From: CATQHP01 sp965214915
GTDB lineage: Bacteria > Acidobacteriota > Terriglobia > Bryobacterales > UBA6623
NCBI GenBank assembly: GCA_965214915.1
Contig: CBDCCP010000001.1
Span: 1,798,001-1,862,000 of the forward strand
Direction of reading: 5' to 3'
Length of the DNA: 64,000 nt
Shown: in pieces, positions 55,878-64,000 of the stretch
Position numbering within the stretch: position 1 is the first letter of the stretch
Layout of the letters: the number at the start of each line of letters is the position of its first letter
Notes under the pieces: model-generated
Database searches by the model: none
The model's input: the letters and a program-made list of their open reading frames with translations, nothing else
Told to the model about the DNA's origin: nothing
Position numbers and translations under genes: made by a program

Positions 55878-57189
55878 ATGGGTCTGTTCGAAGCGCGTCC
55901 TCTCGAAAACGCCGGTCGGGGACGGCCGCTCGCCGACCGCATGCGCCCGCGCTCGCTCGCCGAGTTCGTCGGCCAGGAACACCTGTTGGGCGAAGGCAAG
56001 CCCTTGCGGCTTCAAATCGACAACGACCGGCTCGGCTCGATCGTCCTCTGGGGGCCGCCGGGAGTGGGCAAAACCACGCTGGCGCGCATCGTCGCCCGCA
56101 TGACGCACTGCGAGTTCGTCGCCTTCAGCGGCGTGATGAGCAGCATCAAGGACGTCAAAGCGGTGATGGCCGCCGCCGAGCGGCTCAGGCGCGCCGGAAG
56201 GCGAACAATCGTTTTCGTCGACGAGATCCACCGCTTCAACAAGGCGCAGCAGGACGCCTTCTTGCCCTATGTCGAAAACGGCGACATCGTGCTCATCGGC
56301 GCAACCACCGAAAATCCTTCGTTCGAAGTGATCTCAGCGCTGTTATCGCGGACGAAAGTTTATGTTCTCCGCCCGCTGGAGGCCGGCGAGTTGATCCGCT
56401 TGCTGCAAGCCGCGCTCGACGACGCCGAGCGGGGACTCGGCGCGCGCGAAGTCGCCGTTCCCCCAGCGATCCTCGAGCGGAGACGCGCGGGCCGCGCTGC
56501 AAACGCTCGAAACGGTTGTCGGGGCGGCGTCGGACGGGACGGTGACCGAGCGGCTGCTCGAGGACGCTTTGCAGCGCAAGCTGCCGCGCTACGACAAAAG
56601 CGGCGAAGAGCACTTCAATCTGATCTCGGCATTGCACAAATCCATTCGTTCGAGCGACCCCGACGCGGCGCTGTACTGGCTGGCGCGCATGTTCGAGGGA
56701 GGCGAAGACCGCCTCTACATCGGTCGCCGTCTGGCGCGCATTGCCGCCGAAGACATCGGCCTTGCCGACCCCCGGGCGCTGGAGCAGGCGATGGCCGCCG
56801 TCGACGCCTTTCGCTTCACCGGCGAGCCGGAGGGCGATCTCTATCTGGCGCAAACCGCCGTGTATCTGGCTTTGGCGCCCAAGTCCGATGCGGTGTACAA
56901 AGCGCTGGCCGCGGCGCAGGACGACGTGCGGCGCGCGCCCGACGCCGACGTGCCGTTGCATCTGCGCAACGCCCCTACGAAGCTCATGAGCGAACTGGGC
57001 TACGGACAAGGTTACGAGCATGCGCACGAGCGCGCGGACGCCCTGCCGGGCATGGCCTGCCTGCCCGAGCGGCTGGCGGGCAGGCGGTACTACTTCCCCA
57101 CCGGCCGCGGGGTGGAAGAACGCATCGCGAAGCGTCTGGCGGACATCCTGAAGCGGCGCTCGGAACTGCAAGACAAGACCGGCGGGTAG
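55878..57189 (+). pseudogene. rarA: Replication-associated recombination protein A, frameshifted
   Basis: RarA (MgsA) is an AAA+ ATPase acting at stalled replication forks. From ATG 55878 the first 205 codons are normal: RPRSLAEFVGQEHLLGEGKP, Walker A GPPGVGKT near 59-66, Walker B FVDEIHRFNKAQQDAF and the ENPSFEVISALLSRT segment. After AVPPAILER (about 56480) the frame is lost; the rest (GDARAALQTLETVVG, EHFNLISALHKSIRSSDPDA, LRNAPTKLMSELGYGQGY) continues in the +1 frame to the TAG at 57189. Around five residues are missing at the break, so a small deletion is likely. It is either a true mutation or an assembly error. Confidence 0.85.
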
Positions 57190-57244
57190 GATTCCGCCAA
57201 CATCCCGGCGGCTCTTGCCCGCGCGCCGGGCCGAACCGCTGGGA

Positions 57245-57250
57245 TATAAT
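57245..57250 (+). promoter_or_regulatory. -10 box of thrB, leaderless arrangement
   Basis: A perfect TATAAT stands 8 nt before the thrB ATG at 57259, leaving no room for a Shine-Dalgarno leader. The same spacing is seen at the gene starting at 158. No good -35 was found at 17 nt. Confidence 0.5.
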
Positions 57251-57258
57251 CCGGTTTC

Positions 57259-58170
57259 ATGTTCGCGCAGACTGTGGTCCGCGTCCCCGCGTCCAGCGCG
57301 AATCTGGGACCCGGCTTCGATACGCTGGGGCTGGCTTTACGGATTTACCTGACGTGCCGCTTTCGGCCCGCCGAGCGGCTGCGCATTCGCGCCGCGGGCC
57401 GCGATGTCGATTCGATCCCGACCGATGCATCGAATCTGATCTGGCAAACCGCCCTGACGGTGGCCCGGGCGCAGCGGCGGGAGCTGCCGCCGATCGACCT
57501 GTCGATCGAAAACGAGATCCCTGTGGGCAAGGGATTCGGCTCCAGCGCCGCGGCGCTGGTCGCCGGCGTGGCCATCGCCGACCGGGTTTTGGGTCTCGAT
57601 TGGGACGAACACCGGCTGCTCGACGAAGCGGCCCGCATCGAAGGCCACCCCGATAACGTAGCGGCGGCCGTGCTCGGCTCGGCCATAACCGCCGCGATCG
57701 GCGCCGACGGCGTGACGCGGGCGGTCCGTCTGGAAATCCCGCGCGCGTTCTCGGTGGCCACGGTCTGTCCGGGCTTCGATCTGCCGACTACCCGCATGCG
57801 CGAGGTGCTGCCGGCAACGTACCCGCGCGAAGACGCGGTATTCAATTTGCAGCGGGCTACGCTGCTGGTGGCCGCGCTGCTGACGGGCAGCCGCGATGCT
57901 TTCCCGGAAGCTTTCGGAGACCGGCTCCATCAGCCGTACCGGCAGCCGCTGATCCCCGGCATGGAAAACATTCTCAACCTGCGCGTGGACGGCCTGCTGG
58001 GCTGCGCGCTGAGCGGCTCGGGACCCGCGGTCCTCGTTTTCTACGAAACCGGCAAAAGCGCGGCGGTCGAAGCGGTAAGCAGGGAGTTCGAGAAAGCGGG
58101 CATGTCGAGCGAGATCATGTTCTCCGACCTGGACCGCCCGGGCCTGGTTGTGACGGCCGCGGCAAAATAG
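57259..58170 (+). CDS. thrB: Homoserine kinase
   Basis: A 303-aa GHMP kinase that phosphorylates homoserine with ATP, the step before threonine synthase. The N-terminus VRVPASSANLGPGFDTLGLAL and the GHMP ATP loop PVGKGFGSSAAA (about 91-102) are diagnostic. EGHPDNVAAAVLG and the C-terminal GCALSGSGPAVLVFYE complete the family pattern. Length is normal. No thrC or hom gene is adjacent. Two further genes follow on the same strand with gaps of only 8 and 10 nt, so they are probably co-transcribed. Confidence 0.95.
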   Translation: MFAQTVVRVPASSANLGPGFDTLGLALRIYLTCRFRPAERLRIRAAGRDVDSIPTDASNLIWQTALTVARAQRRELPPIDLSIENEIPVGKGFGSSAAALVAGVAIADRVLGLDWDEHRLLDEAARIEGHPDNVAAAVLGSAITAAIGADGVTRAVRLEIPRAFSVATVCPGFDLPTTRMREVLPATYPREDAVFNLQRATLLVAALLTGSRDAFPEAFGDRLHQPYRQPLIPGMENILNLRVDGLLGCALSGSGPAVLVFYETGKSAAVEAVSREFEKAGMSSEIMFSDLDRPGLVVTAAAK

Positions 58171-58178
58171 GAACTGCG

Positions 58179-59081
58179 GTGGAAGAAACGCGGCAGACTT
58201 TGCACGACCTGGGCCGGCCGCGGGAAGACCCCTCGCCGGCGCCGGCTTCCGCGAAGCGGTTTCCCGACGGCGCGCAATATCGGATTGAAATCCCCAGCAC
58301 CGAGGGGCCGAACGCCTTTCGCGCGGTCCTCGACGAAGCGGCCGCGCGCGATGTGCCGGTCCACCGCATCAGCCAGGGCAGCGGGATCATGCTGCTCACC
58401 GATGACGAGATCCGCGAGATGGCCGCGCTCGGCGCCGAACGGCAAATCGAGGTTAATCTCTTCGTCGGACCGCGCGCGACCTTCGACATCGGCGCCCAAG
58501 CGTATGCCGCGGCCGGAAAATCGCTCGGTCTCAGCCTGCGCGGCAGCGACCAGTTGGTTTACGCGATCGAAGACATCAAGCGCGCCGTTGCGCTGGGAAT
58601 CCGCAGCGTGCTGGTCTCGGATATCGGCCTGCTGGCCGTTGTCGGCGAGATGAAGCACAGGGGGGACTTGCCGGGCGGCCTGATCGTCAAGACTTCGGTC
58701 ATGATGGCGCCCGCGAACCCGGCGGCGGCGCGCGTGCTGGAAGATCTCGGCGCCACGACGATCAACGTCCCTTCGGATCTGACGCTCCCGCAATTGGCGG
58801 GCATCCGCGCGGCGATCGACGCGCCGATCGATCTCTATGTCGAAGCCCCGGACAATATCGGCGGTTTCATCCGTTATTACGAGACGCCCGATTTCATTCG
58901 CGCGGGCGCTCCGCTCTATGTCAAGCTCGGACTGAAGAACGCCCCGGATATCTACCCCAGCGGCACGCATCTGGAGTCCGTTGCAACCGCCCTGTCGCGC
59001 GAGCGGGTGCGGCGAGCGAGCTTGGCGCTGGACACAATCCGGCGTCATGCGCCGGATCTTCGGATGTCGCCGCGACCGTGA
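58179..59081 (+). CDS. U32-peptidase-like TIM-barrel protein
   Basis: A 300-aa protein from GTG 58179. It resembles the TIM-barrel part of U32 peptidase-type proteins: GPNAFRAVLDEAAARDVPV, MLLTDDEIREMAALGAER, GIRSVLVSDIGLLAVVGEMK and DLYVEAPDNIGGFIRYYETP. Barrel proteins of this group are found in Acidobacteria and Planctomycetes without a known reaction. No iron-sulfur cysteines of the ring-hydroxylating U32 members were seen. It lies between thrB and an RraA-family gene in a tight operon, which hints at small-molecule metabolism rather than proteolysis. Confidence 0.65.
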   Translation: MEETRQTLHDLGRPREDPSPAPASAKRFPDGAQYRIEIPSTEGPNAFRAVLDEAAARDVPVHRISQGSGIMLLTDDEIREMAALGAERQIEVNLFVGPRATFDIGAQAYAAAGKSLGLSLRGSDQLVYAIEDIKRAVALGIRSVLVSDIGLLAVVGEMKHRGDLPGGLIVKTSVMMAPANPAAARVLEDLGATTINVPSDLTLPQLAGIRAAIDAPIDLYVEAPDNIGGFIRYYETPDFIRAGAPLYVKLGLKNAPDIYPSGTHLESVATALSRERVRRASLALDTIRRHAPDLRMSPRP

Positions 59082-59091
59082 GGACCGGATC

Positions 59092-59784
59092 ATGACCGCA
59101 AAGCCGTGGAACAGCGACGAAGAGTTGTTTGGCTTGGCCAAACGGGAGCTTTTTACGGCGGTGGTCGGCGACGCGATGGACAAGCTCGGACTCATCCGCC
59201 AATTCCTGCCGCCGCGCATCCGCCCGCTGCGCAACGACATGATAGCGATCGGCCGCGCAATGCCGGCGCTCGAAGCCGACGTGTTCGAGGAGATTTCAGC
59301 GCGCTCCGGCCCGATGTCGAAACCCTTCGGCCTGATGCTGGAAGCGCTCGACGATCTCAAGAAGGACGAAGTTTACGTTTGCGCCGGCGGCTCCCCGCGA
59401 TATGCGCTTTGGGGCGAGTTGATGAGCGTGCGCGCCAAGCGCCTGGGGGCCGCGGGCGCCGTGCTGAACGGCTATTACCGCGACACGCTCGACATCGCCG
59501 CGCTCGGCTTCCCGACCTTCGGCTACGGCTCGTACGCGCAGGATCAGGGCCCGCGGGGGAAAGTGATCGATTTTCGCTCGCCGGTCGAGATAGACGGGGT
59601 CCGCGTCAACCCCGGAGACATCGTTTTCGGAGACGTTGACGGCGTTTGCATCGTCCCGCACGAAGCCGAGGAAGAGACGTTCGCCCATGCTCTGGAGAAG
59701 GCCCGCGGCGAGAAAACGGTACGCAAGGCGATCGAGAACGGCATGTCCGCGGCCGAGGCATTCGAGAAATACGGAATTCTCTGA
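59092..59784 (+). CDS. RraA-family protein (aldolase-like)
   Basis: A 230-aa protein of the RraA/HMG aldolase fold, starting MTAKPWNSDEELFGLAKREL at 59092. The conserved metal and substrate segments are visible: AVVGDAMDKLG, LWGELMSVRAKRLGAAGAVLNGYYRD, and PGDIVFGDVDGVCIVP. Many such proteins are 4-hydroxy-4-methyl-2-oxoglutarate or oxaloacetate-type aldolases rather than RNase E inhibitors. The operon with the U32-like protein supports a metabolic role. Exact substrate unknown. Confidence 0.85.
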   Translation: MTAKPWNSDEELFGLAKRELFTAVVGDAMDKLGLIRQFLPPRIRPLRNDMIAIGRAMPALEADVFEEISARSGPMSKPFGLMLEALDDLKKDEVYVCAGGSPRYALWGELMSVRAKRLGAAGAVLNGYYRDTLDIAALGFPTFGYGSYAQDQGPRGKVIDFRSPVEIDGVRVNPGDIVFGDVDGVCIVPHEAEEETFAHALEKARGEKTVRKAIENGMSAAEAFEKYGIL

Positions 59785-59817
59785 CGCCCGTTTGCCGCCC
59801 CGCGCACGGCGCTCTTG

Positions 59818-61197
59818 CTAACGCCGGCGGCGGATGCGCGGAGCGAGTTGCGCCTGCCAGTTTTGGTACGCGGCGGCAAGCGCCGCGGCCGTCTCCGGCC
59901 GTGCGTCGATTCGGTTGCGCTTTTCGGATGGATCCTCGGAAAGGTCGTAGAGTTCGGGGCCGTTCTTGTCGCGCAATAGCTTCCAGCGGCCCATACGGAC
60001 CGCCCACCCCGCTGCGGAATCCTTATCAACCCAATTCCAGTACAGCGCGTCGTGGAGCGGTTGCGTGCGCTCCCCGACGAGGACCGGAACAATATCGCGC
60101 CCGTCGATCGCGCGGTCTGCGGGCGGATCGACCTCGGCTGCGGCAAGCACTGTGGCGAAGGCGTCGATGGTGATGACGGGTTCGTCGGAAACCGAGCCGG
60201 CCGGGATGCGTTCCGGCCAACGCAGCAGGAACGGCACGCGGATTCCGCCCTCGTAAACCGTGTGCTTGAAGCCGCGCAGGGCGCCGTTGTCGGCCGTTGT
60301 TCCGCGGGCGCCGCCGTTATCGGAAAAAAAGATCACGAGCGTGTTGTCCGCAATGCCCAGGCGGTCGAGCGTGTCGAGGATAGCGCCGACGCCTTCGTCC
60401 AGGATCGACAGCATGGCCAAGTATGTATTGCGTTGCGGATCGGCGTTCGAGAAGCGACGGACATACTCCGCCGGCGCTTGCAAGGGGTTGTGGACGGCGT
60501 TGTAGGGCACGTAGGCGAAAAACGGCCGCCCGGCGTTGGCTTCCAGGAACGCCGCGGCTTCGCGCGTGATGTTGCGCGTGAGGTAGCCCGTGTCGCTCAC
60601 CGGCGCGCCGTCTCGGTAGATGGAGCGGATTGGATCGGAGATCGACAGCTCGAAGTAATCGTGGCCTCCGTGACCGAGGAAGCCGTAAAAGGCGTCGAAT
60701 CCCCGCTGGAGCGGCCGATAAGCCGGCTCGTACCCGAGATGCCATTTTCCGAAAACGCCCGTCCGGTAGCCCGCCTGCCGGAGCAGATCGGCAAGGGTCG
60801 CCTCGGAGCGGGGCAGTCCGGCGCGCGAATCGGCAGCAGTGTAGAAGCCGAATCGTTGCTGATAGCGTCCGGTGAGCAATCCGGCGCGGGTCGGCGCGCA
60901 AACCGGACAACTCGCGTATCCGTTGGTCATCCGCGCTCCCTCGGCGGCCAGGCGATCGATATTCGGCGTCGAGACTTCCTTGGGATGGTCGTAGCAACCG
61001 ATGTCCGCGTAACCCTGATCGTCCGACACGATCAACACGACGTTGGGGCGGGCCGCTGCGCCGAGTGAAGAGCCGGCCCAAAGCAGCAAGATTGCGAGCA
61101 AGCCGATCCCTCGTGCGCCGCCCCGGGCAGGGGCCGCGCCTCGAGCGCACAGCGCCTCCGGCGGGCGGGCGAAGGGTCTGCAAGCCGCCGGACGCAT
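59818..61197 (-). CDS. Secreted sulfatase
   Basis: A 459-aa sulfatase. The signal region (GIGLLAILLLWAGSSLGAA, 30-48) follows an unusually long basic N-terminus; a non-ATG start closer to it is possible since no internal ATG exists. Asp59-Asp60 (LIVSDDQGYADIGCYD) and the formylglycine motif C-A-P-T-R at 100-104 are present, along with FGKWHLGYEP, FFSDNGGARG and YEGGIRVPFLLRWPE. It is the third sulfatase in the window. The three differ considerably in sequence. It is convergent with the RraA-family gene. Confidence 0.9.
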   Translation of the reverse strand: MRPAACRPFARPPEALCARGAAPARGGARGIGLLAILLLWAGSSLGAAARPNVVLIVSDDQGYADIGCYDHPKEVSTPNIDRLAAEGARMTNGYASCPVCAPTRAGLLTGRYQQRFGFYTAADSRAGLPRSEATLADLLRQAGYRTGVFGKWHLGYEPAYRPLQRGFDAFYGFLGHGGHDYFELSISDPIRSIYRDGAPVSDTGYLTRNITREAAAFLEANAGRPFFAYVPYNAVHNPLQAPAEYVRRFSNADPQRNTYLAMLSILDEGVGAILDTLDRLGIADNTLVIFFSDNGGARGTTADNGALRGFKHTVYEGGIRVPFLLRWPERIPAGSVSDEPVITIDAFATVLAAAEVDPPADRAIDGRDIVPVLVGERTQPLHDALYWNWVDKDSAAGWAVRMGRWKLLRDKNGPELYDLSEDPSEKRNRIDARPETAAALAAAYQNWQAQLAPRIRRRR

Positions 61198-61272
61198 GGC
61201 CCCTTCAATATACGCTTTTCCGACCGCAAAGAAACGCTTTGCCCGCGTGCGGCGTCTTCCGGCGGCGCAGCT

Positions 61273-62931
61273 TCAGAACCAAACGGCGACCGCCTCGCCC
61301 TTGACTTCGCCGGCGCCCCGCAGCGGCTTGTAGGCGATATTGACCGTCCAGCCGTAGGTTCCGCAGGGCAAGACCTTCCATTTCAGCGGCGGGAAGATCA
61401 AGCGCGGCGGCTGCCGGGGATTTTCGCGCAACACCAGCCTCAGCCGAGGCGTGCTCAGGACGATCTTGCGTTCTCCGCCGGAGCAATCGACCCAACCGAT
61501 GCGGCCGTAAGCGAGCGTCGTGCCCGGCGGAGGCCACTTGGAGCCGCGGGCGGGTTTTGGCTGCTCGGGCGGCGCGGCGGGCAGCGGCTCGGGAGCGGAG
61601 GCTTGCGGCCAATAACTCTCTGCGGGGGCGGCTTGGGGGGCGAGCGGCGGCGGCGTTTGCGCGGCCAACAGCCGGTTGCGGCGCCGGCGCACCTCGGCGG
61701 CCTCGCGCGCGGCCCGCTCCGCCCAACCGGGGAATGCGGCCAGCCGGTTGAGCTCTTCGAATGCGCGCTCCCAATCGCCGGTAAGCATACGCGCTTGCGC
61801 AACGGCCAATTGATAGCGCGGCTCGCCGGGCGCGCGATCCCGCGCCCGCAGGGAGTGCTCGAGGGCATCCGCCGCCCGTTGGCCCGCGTCGCCCCCCGGC
61901 CGCATCAGCATCAGGGTATAGCGGTAGGCGGTCGCCGCCCGGCGGTCGCCGAGCTCGATTGCCCGCGCGAGGCTCGCCTCCGCTTGATCGTAGTCCTTCG
62001 CGGCAATCGCGGCAAGCCCCCGGGCGGCGTGAATCCGGGCAACCTGCGGATGCTCCCGGAGCAATGCCGCAAGCAAGGCGGACGCCCGTTGCCGGCGCCG
62101 CAACGCGATGGCGATCTCCGCTTCCAGCAACGGGCGTTCCCAAGGCTCCAGGCCGCGAACTTTGACGTCGAACCCCCGGGTCTCGGCAGCCGGTTGCAGC
62201 CCCCGCGATTCCGCGCCAAGGCGTTCCGCGTATTGCCTCAACTCCGTCTCGACGGCATCCGTTCCGAGCTCGTCGATGGCGCCGTACAGGTGCGCGGGCC
62301 GGATGCTTGCGACATCGCCGCGGCGTTCCGCCAACCAGGCGAAGACAAGCCATGCCTCAGCGTAGAATGCGCCGGGCGGCGCGGAAGCACTGACTGCTTC
62401 AGCCGCAAGCAAGGCCTGTAGCCCGATCCGTTCGGGACGCTCCAAGCGGGCCAAATGACCGCGGGCCGCCCGGGACGGATACCGGGCGAGAAATTCGGCG
62501 CGCCCTTCGACAAACCAAAGCGGCCAGACGGAATCGTCGAGTTGATGCGCGTATTCGTGCGCCAGCGCGGCGAGCGGATCTCCCGGAGCATGCCAAGCGA
62601 GCAAAACCAGGTTGCGGTCGATTCCATGCACGGTCAGTCCGCGCGTACGCGGGCCGGAGAATCCGCCGGTCAACGCCTGCATGCTGACGATAGTCGGCGT
62701 CAGCAGAATATCCAAGGGCTCGTCGAGCGGACGGCGCGGCGTCAGGCCCGCAGCGGCGAGGCGGCTGCGAACGTTCTCGAGATGGACGGCCGCAGCGGCG
62801 AGGACGTCCCGCTCCAATGGCGCGTCCGGGCCCGCAACAATGCGGAAGTTCGCGGTCTCGGCCGCCGAGCCGGCTTGAGCCGCCAACGGAGCGGCCGCGC
62901 AGAGCGCCGCCAATGCGATTCCCGTAAACAC
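61273..62931 (-). CDS. Secreted TPR protein with a gluzincin-type HExxH metalloprotease domain
   Basis: A 552-aa protein with a signal peptide (MFTGIALAALCAAAPLAAQA). Residues about 25-215 resemble peptidase-MA-like domains: the zinc motif is HEYAH in LAALAHEYAHQLDDS, and the third ligand glutamate is plausible in WFVEGRAEFLARY. Several TPR repeats follow (HAARGLAAIAAKDYDQAEAS, AQARMLTGDWERAFEELNRL). A proline-rich linker and a small C-terminal domain with paired cysteines complete it. The HExxH is intact, so protease activity is plausible. Substrate unknown. Confidence 0.75.
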   Translation of the reverse strand: MFTGIALAALCAAAPLAAQAGSAAETANFRIVAGPDAPLERDVLAAAAVHLENVRSRLAAAGLTPRRPLDEPLDILLTPTIVSMQALTGGFSGPRTRGLTVHGIDRNLVLLAWHAPGDPLAALAHEYAHQLDDSVWPLWFVEGRAEFLARYPSRAARGHLARLERPERIGLQALLAAEAVSASAPPGAFYAEAWLVFAWLAERRGDVASIRPAHLYGAIDELGTDAVETELRQYAERLGAESRGLQPAAETRGFDVKVRGLEPWERPLLEAEIAIALRRRQRASALLAALLREHPQVARIHAARGLAAIAAKDYDQAEASLARAIELGDRRAATAYRYTLMLMRPGGDAGQRAADALEHSLRARDRAPGEPRYQLAVAQARMLTGDWERAFEELNRLAAFPGWAERAAREAAEVRRRRNRLLAAQTPPPLAPQAAPAESYWPQASAPEPLPAAPPEQPKPARGSKWPPPGTTLAYGRIGWVDCSGGERKIVLSTPRLRLVLRENPRQPPRLIFPPLKWKVLPCGTYGWTVNIAYKPLRGAGEVKGEAVAVWF

Positions 62932-63126
62932 TTGGGCTGTATGTGCCGATCTATGCCTGATTCTAGCCCTCGAGTCCCGACGGCCGACGTAAATAATGAT
63001 GAATTCGGCTGCGTTCGACGGACGAAACGGCTATCCTTGGTGGAGCAATCGCATCTTGACCTCGAAGTTTCTCTCGCCAGGAGCCGGTTCGGGCCAAGGT
63101 TTCGGTTACTAGAAACCGGACGAACC

Positions 63127-64000
63127 ATGAAAATCCTTCTCTACAACCCCGACAACGGCGTCACGCGCAATTTCATGCCGCATCTGTGGATGTTCCTTCT
63201 GCAGAAGCTGACGCCGGCCGGACATGAAGTTTTGTTGATCGACGGCAACGCCAAGCCGATGACGGAGTCGGAGTTGGCCGACTTCGTGCGCGCGAACGAC
63301 ATCGGTCTGGTCGGCATCGGCGCGATGACGCGCATGATCGCCCGCGCGTACCGCGTAGCCGACGCCGTGCGCGCAACCGGAACCCCCGTCGTCATGGGCG
63401 GCCCGCACGTGACCGAGTTGCCCGACGAGGCGCTCGGACGGGACGGCGGCCCGCGCCACGCCGACGCGGTGGCCGTCGGGGAAGCGGACGAGACTTGGCC
63501 GAAAATTGTGGAAGACGCCGCCCGCGGACAGCTTCGAGAGCTCTACGAGCCCGTCGATGCCGAGGGGCGGGAGCGCAAGCCGAGCCTGGATCGTTACCCC
63601 GAAATCGGTTGGGGCGACCTGGATTTGTCCCAGTTCAATCTGGCGCCGAAGATGTTCCGCCCGCTGCTGCGCAAGGCCGGCGGCGGCTGGGGATCGTTCC
63701 GGGTCGTGCCCATCGAGTCCGGCCGCGGCTGCCCCTACGGCTGTGAATTCTGCACCGTCACCGGTTTCTTCGGAGATTCGCTGCGCTTCCGCTCGAACGA
63801 GAGCATCGTGGGCGAGTTGCTGCGGCTGAAAGAGCGCGCCCGCCAGGAACGCGGCCAGTTCGCCGTCTTTTTCGTGGACGATAATTTTGCGATCAACCGC
63901 CGGCGCACCAAGTCGCTTCTGCGCGACATCATCGCCGCCGGCGCGCAAATCCCTTGGGTGGCGCAGATCAGCGCCAACCTGCTCGAGGACGAAGAGCTCG
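63127..64000 (+). CDS. B12-binding-domain radical SAM protein (3' partial)
   Basis: The first 291 residues of a protein that runs off the window. The N-terminal 140 residues form a cobalamin-binding-type Rossmann domain (MKILLYNPDNG, VGIGAMTRMIARAYRVADAV, TPVVMGGPHVTELPDEAL). The radical SAM cluster motif C-x3-C-x2-C is in SGRGCPYGCEFCTVTGFFG, followed by VFFVDDNFAINRRRTKSLL. Such enzymes perform methylations or other radical reactions in lipid, pigment or cofactor synthesis. The classic DxHxxG is not evident, so cobalamin may not be bound. Product cannot be told. Confidence 0.85.
   Translation, partial: MKILLYNPDNGVTRNFMPHLWMFLLQKLTPAGHEVLLIDGNAKPMTESELADFVRANDIGLVGIGAMTRMIARAYRVADAVRATGTPVVMGGPHVTELPDEALGRDGGPRHADAVAVGEADETWPKIVEDAARGQLRELYEPVDAEGRERKPSLDRYPEIGWGDLDLSQFNLAPKMFRPLLRKAGGGWGSFRVVPIESGRGCPYGCEFCTVTGFFGDSLRFRSNESIVGELLRLKERARQERGQFAVFFVDDNFAINRRRTKSLLRDIIAAGAQIPWVAQISANLLEDEEL

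Noticed and set aside
55038..57656. An 872-codon frame covering the TrmH-type gene, rarA and the start of thrB
   Set aside because: Only 55878 to about 56480 of it is real (rarA N-terminus). The rest is in the wrong frame for the TrmH-type gene, the rarA C-terminus and thrB.

Overview
The window looks like high-GC chromosome from an acidobacterium, most likely the Bryobacterales/Solibacter group. Pointers are a kelch protein with the C-terminal domain typical of Solibacter, two very large Oar-like outer-membrane receptors with an N-terminal carboxypeptidase-regulatory domain, a Ser/Thr kinase fused to a TolB/WD40-type propeller, three secreted sulfatases, and Tat-exported Gfo/Idh oxidoreductase and PQQ dehydrogenase-type enzymes. 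This is a judgement from protein architecture, not from a marker gene. I saw no rRNA, tRNA or CRISPR array.

Layout. 1-2.6 kb: the end of an amino-acid:sodium symporter, a sugar nucleotidyltransferase and a sulfatase. 2.7-21.0 kb: a defence island with every gene on the minus strand. In transcription order it carries hsdM, an AlbA_2/ATPase-like gene, HEPN and MNT fragments, Fic, a broken second Fic, a repeat cluster, a small conserved gene, a decayed HI0074-type gene, an MNT-hsdS fusion, four overlapping or close unknown genes (149 aa, DUF1828-like, DUF4365-like, 384 aa), an OLD-like ATPase/TOPRIM protein, an AAA ATPase with a DUF4276-type partner, hsdR, and an intact mntA-hepT pair. So the three type I restriction-modification subunits are spread over about 17 kb with other systems between them. 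MNT/HEPN (nucleotidyltransferase/HepT) modules sit at four seams of the island: one intact, the other three truncated, fused or decayed.

21.1-48.6 kb is ordinary chromosome: crotonase, VOC protein, nitroreductase, SGNH hydrolase, kelch protein, two receptors, NHL protein, Gfo/Idh oxidoreductase, a divergent enolase, amidase, lytic transglycosylase, a PQQ dehydrogenase with a lanthanide-type aspartate, kinase, sulfatase, SanA-like protein and tsaC. 48.7-55.0 kb is a second accessory region: an integrase lacking its N-terminal domain, a gene broken by a 13-nt duplication, a type II restriction-modification pair, an 85-nt T-shaped palindrome, a DDE transposase with a ribosome-site-sequestering leader hairpin, and two small membrane or lipoprotein genes. 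55.1-64 kb returns to core genes: a TrmH-type methyltransferase, a frameshifted rarA, thrB, a U32-like protein, an RraA-family protein, a sulfatase, a TPR/gluzincin protein and the start of a B12-binding radical SAM protein.

The most interesting material is the nested type I island, with its MNT-HsdS fusion, the MNT::HsdM-tail chimera, the mntA-hepT copies at both ends, and the palindromic repeats at the broken gene ends. The T-shaped palindrome in the second island is also unexplained.
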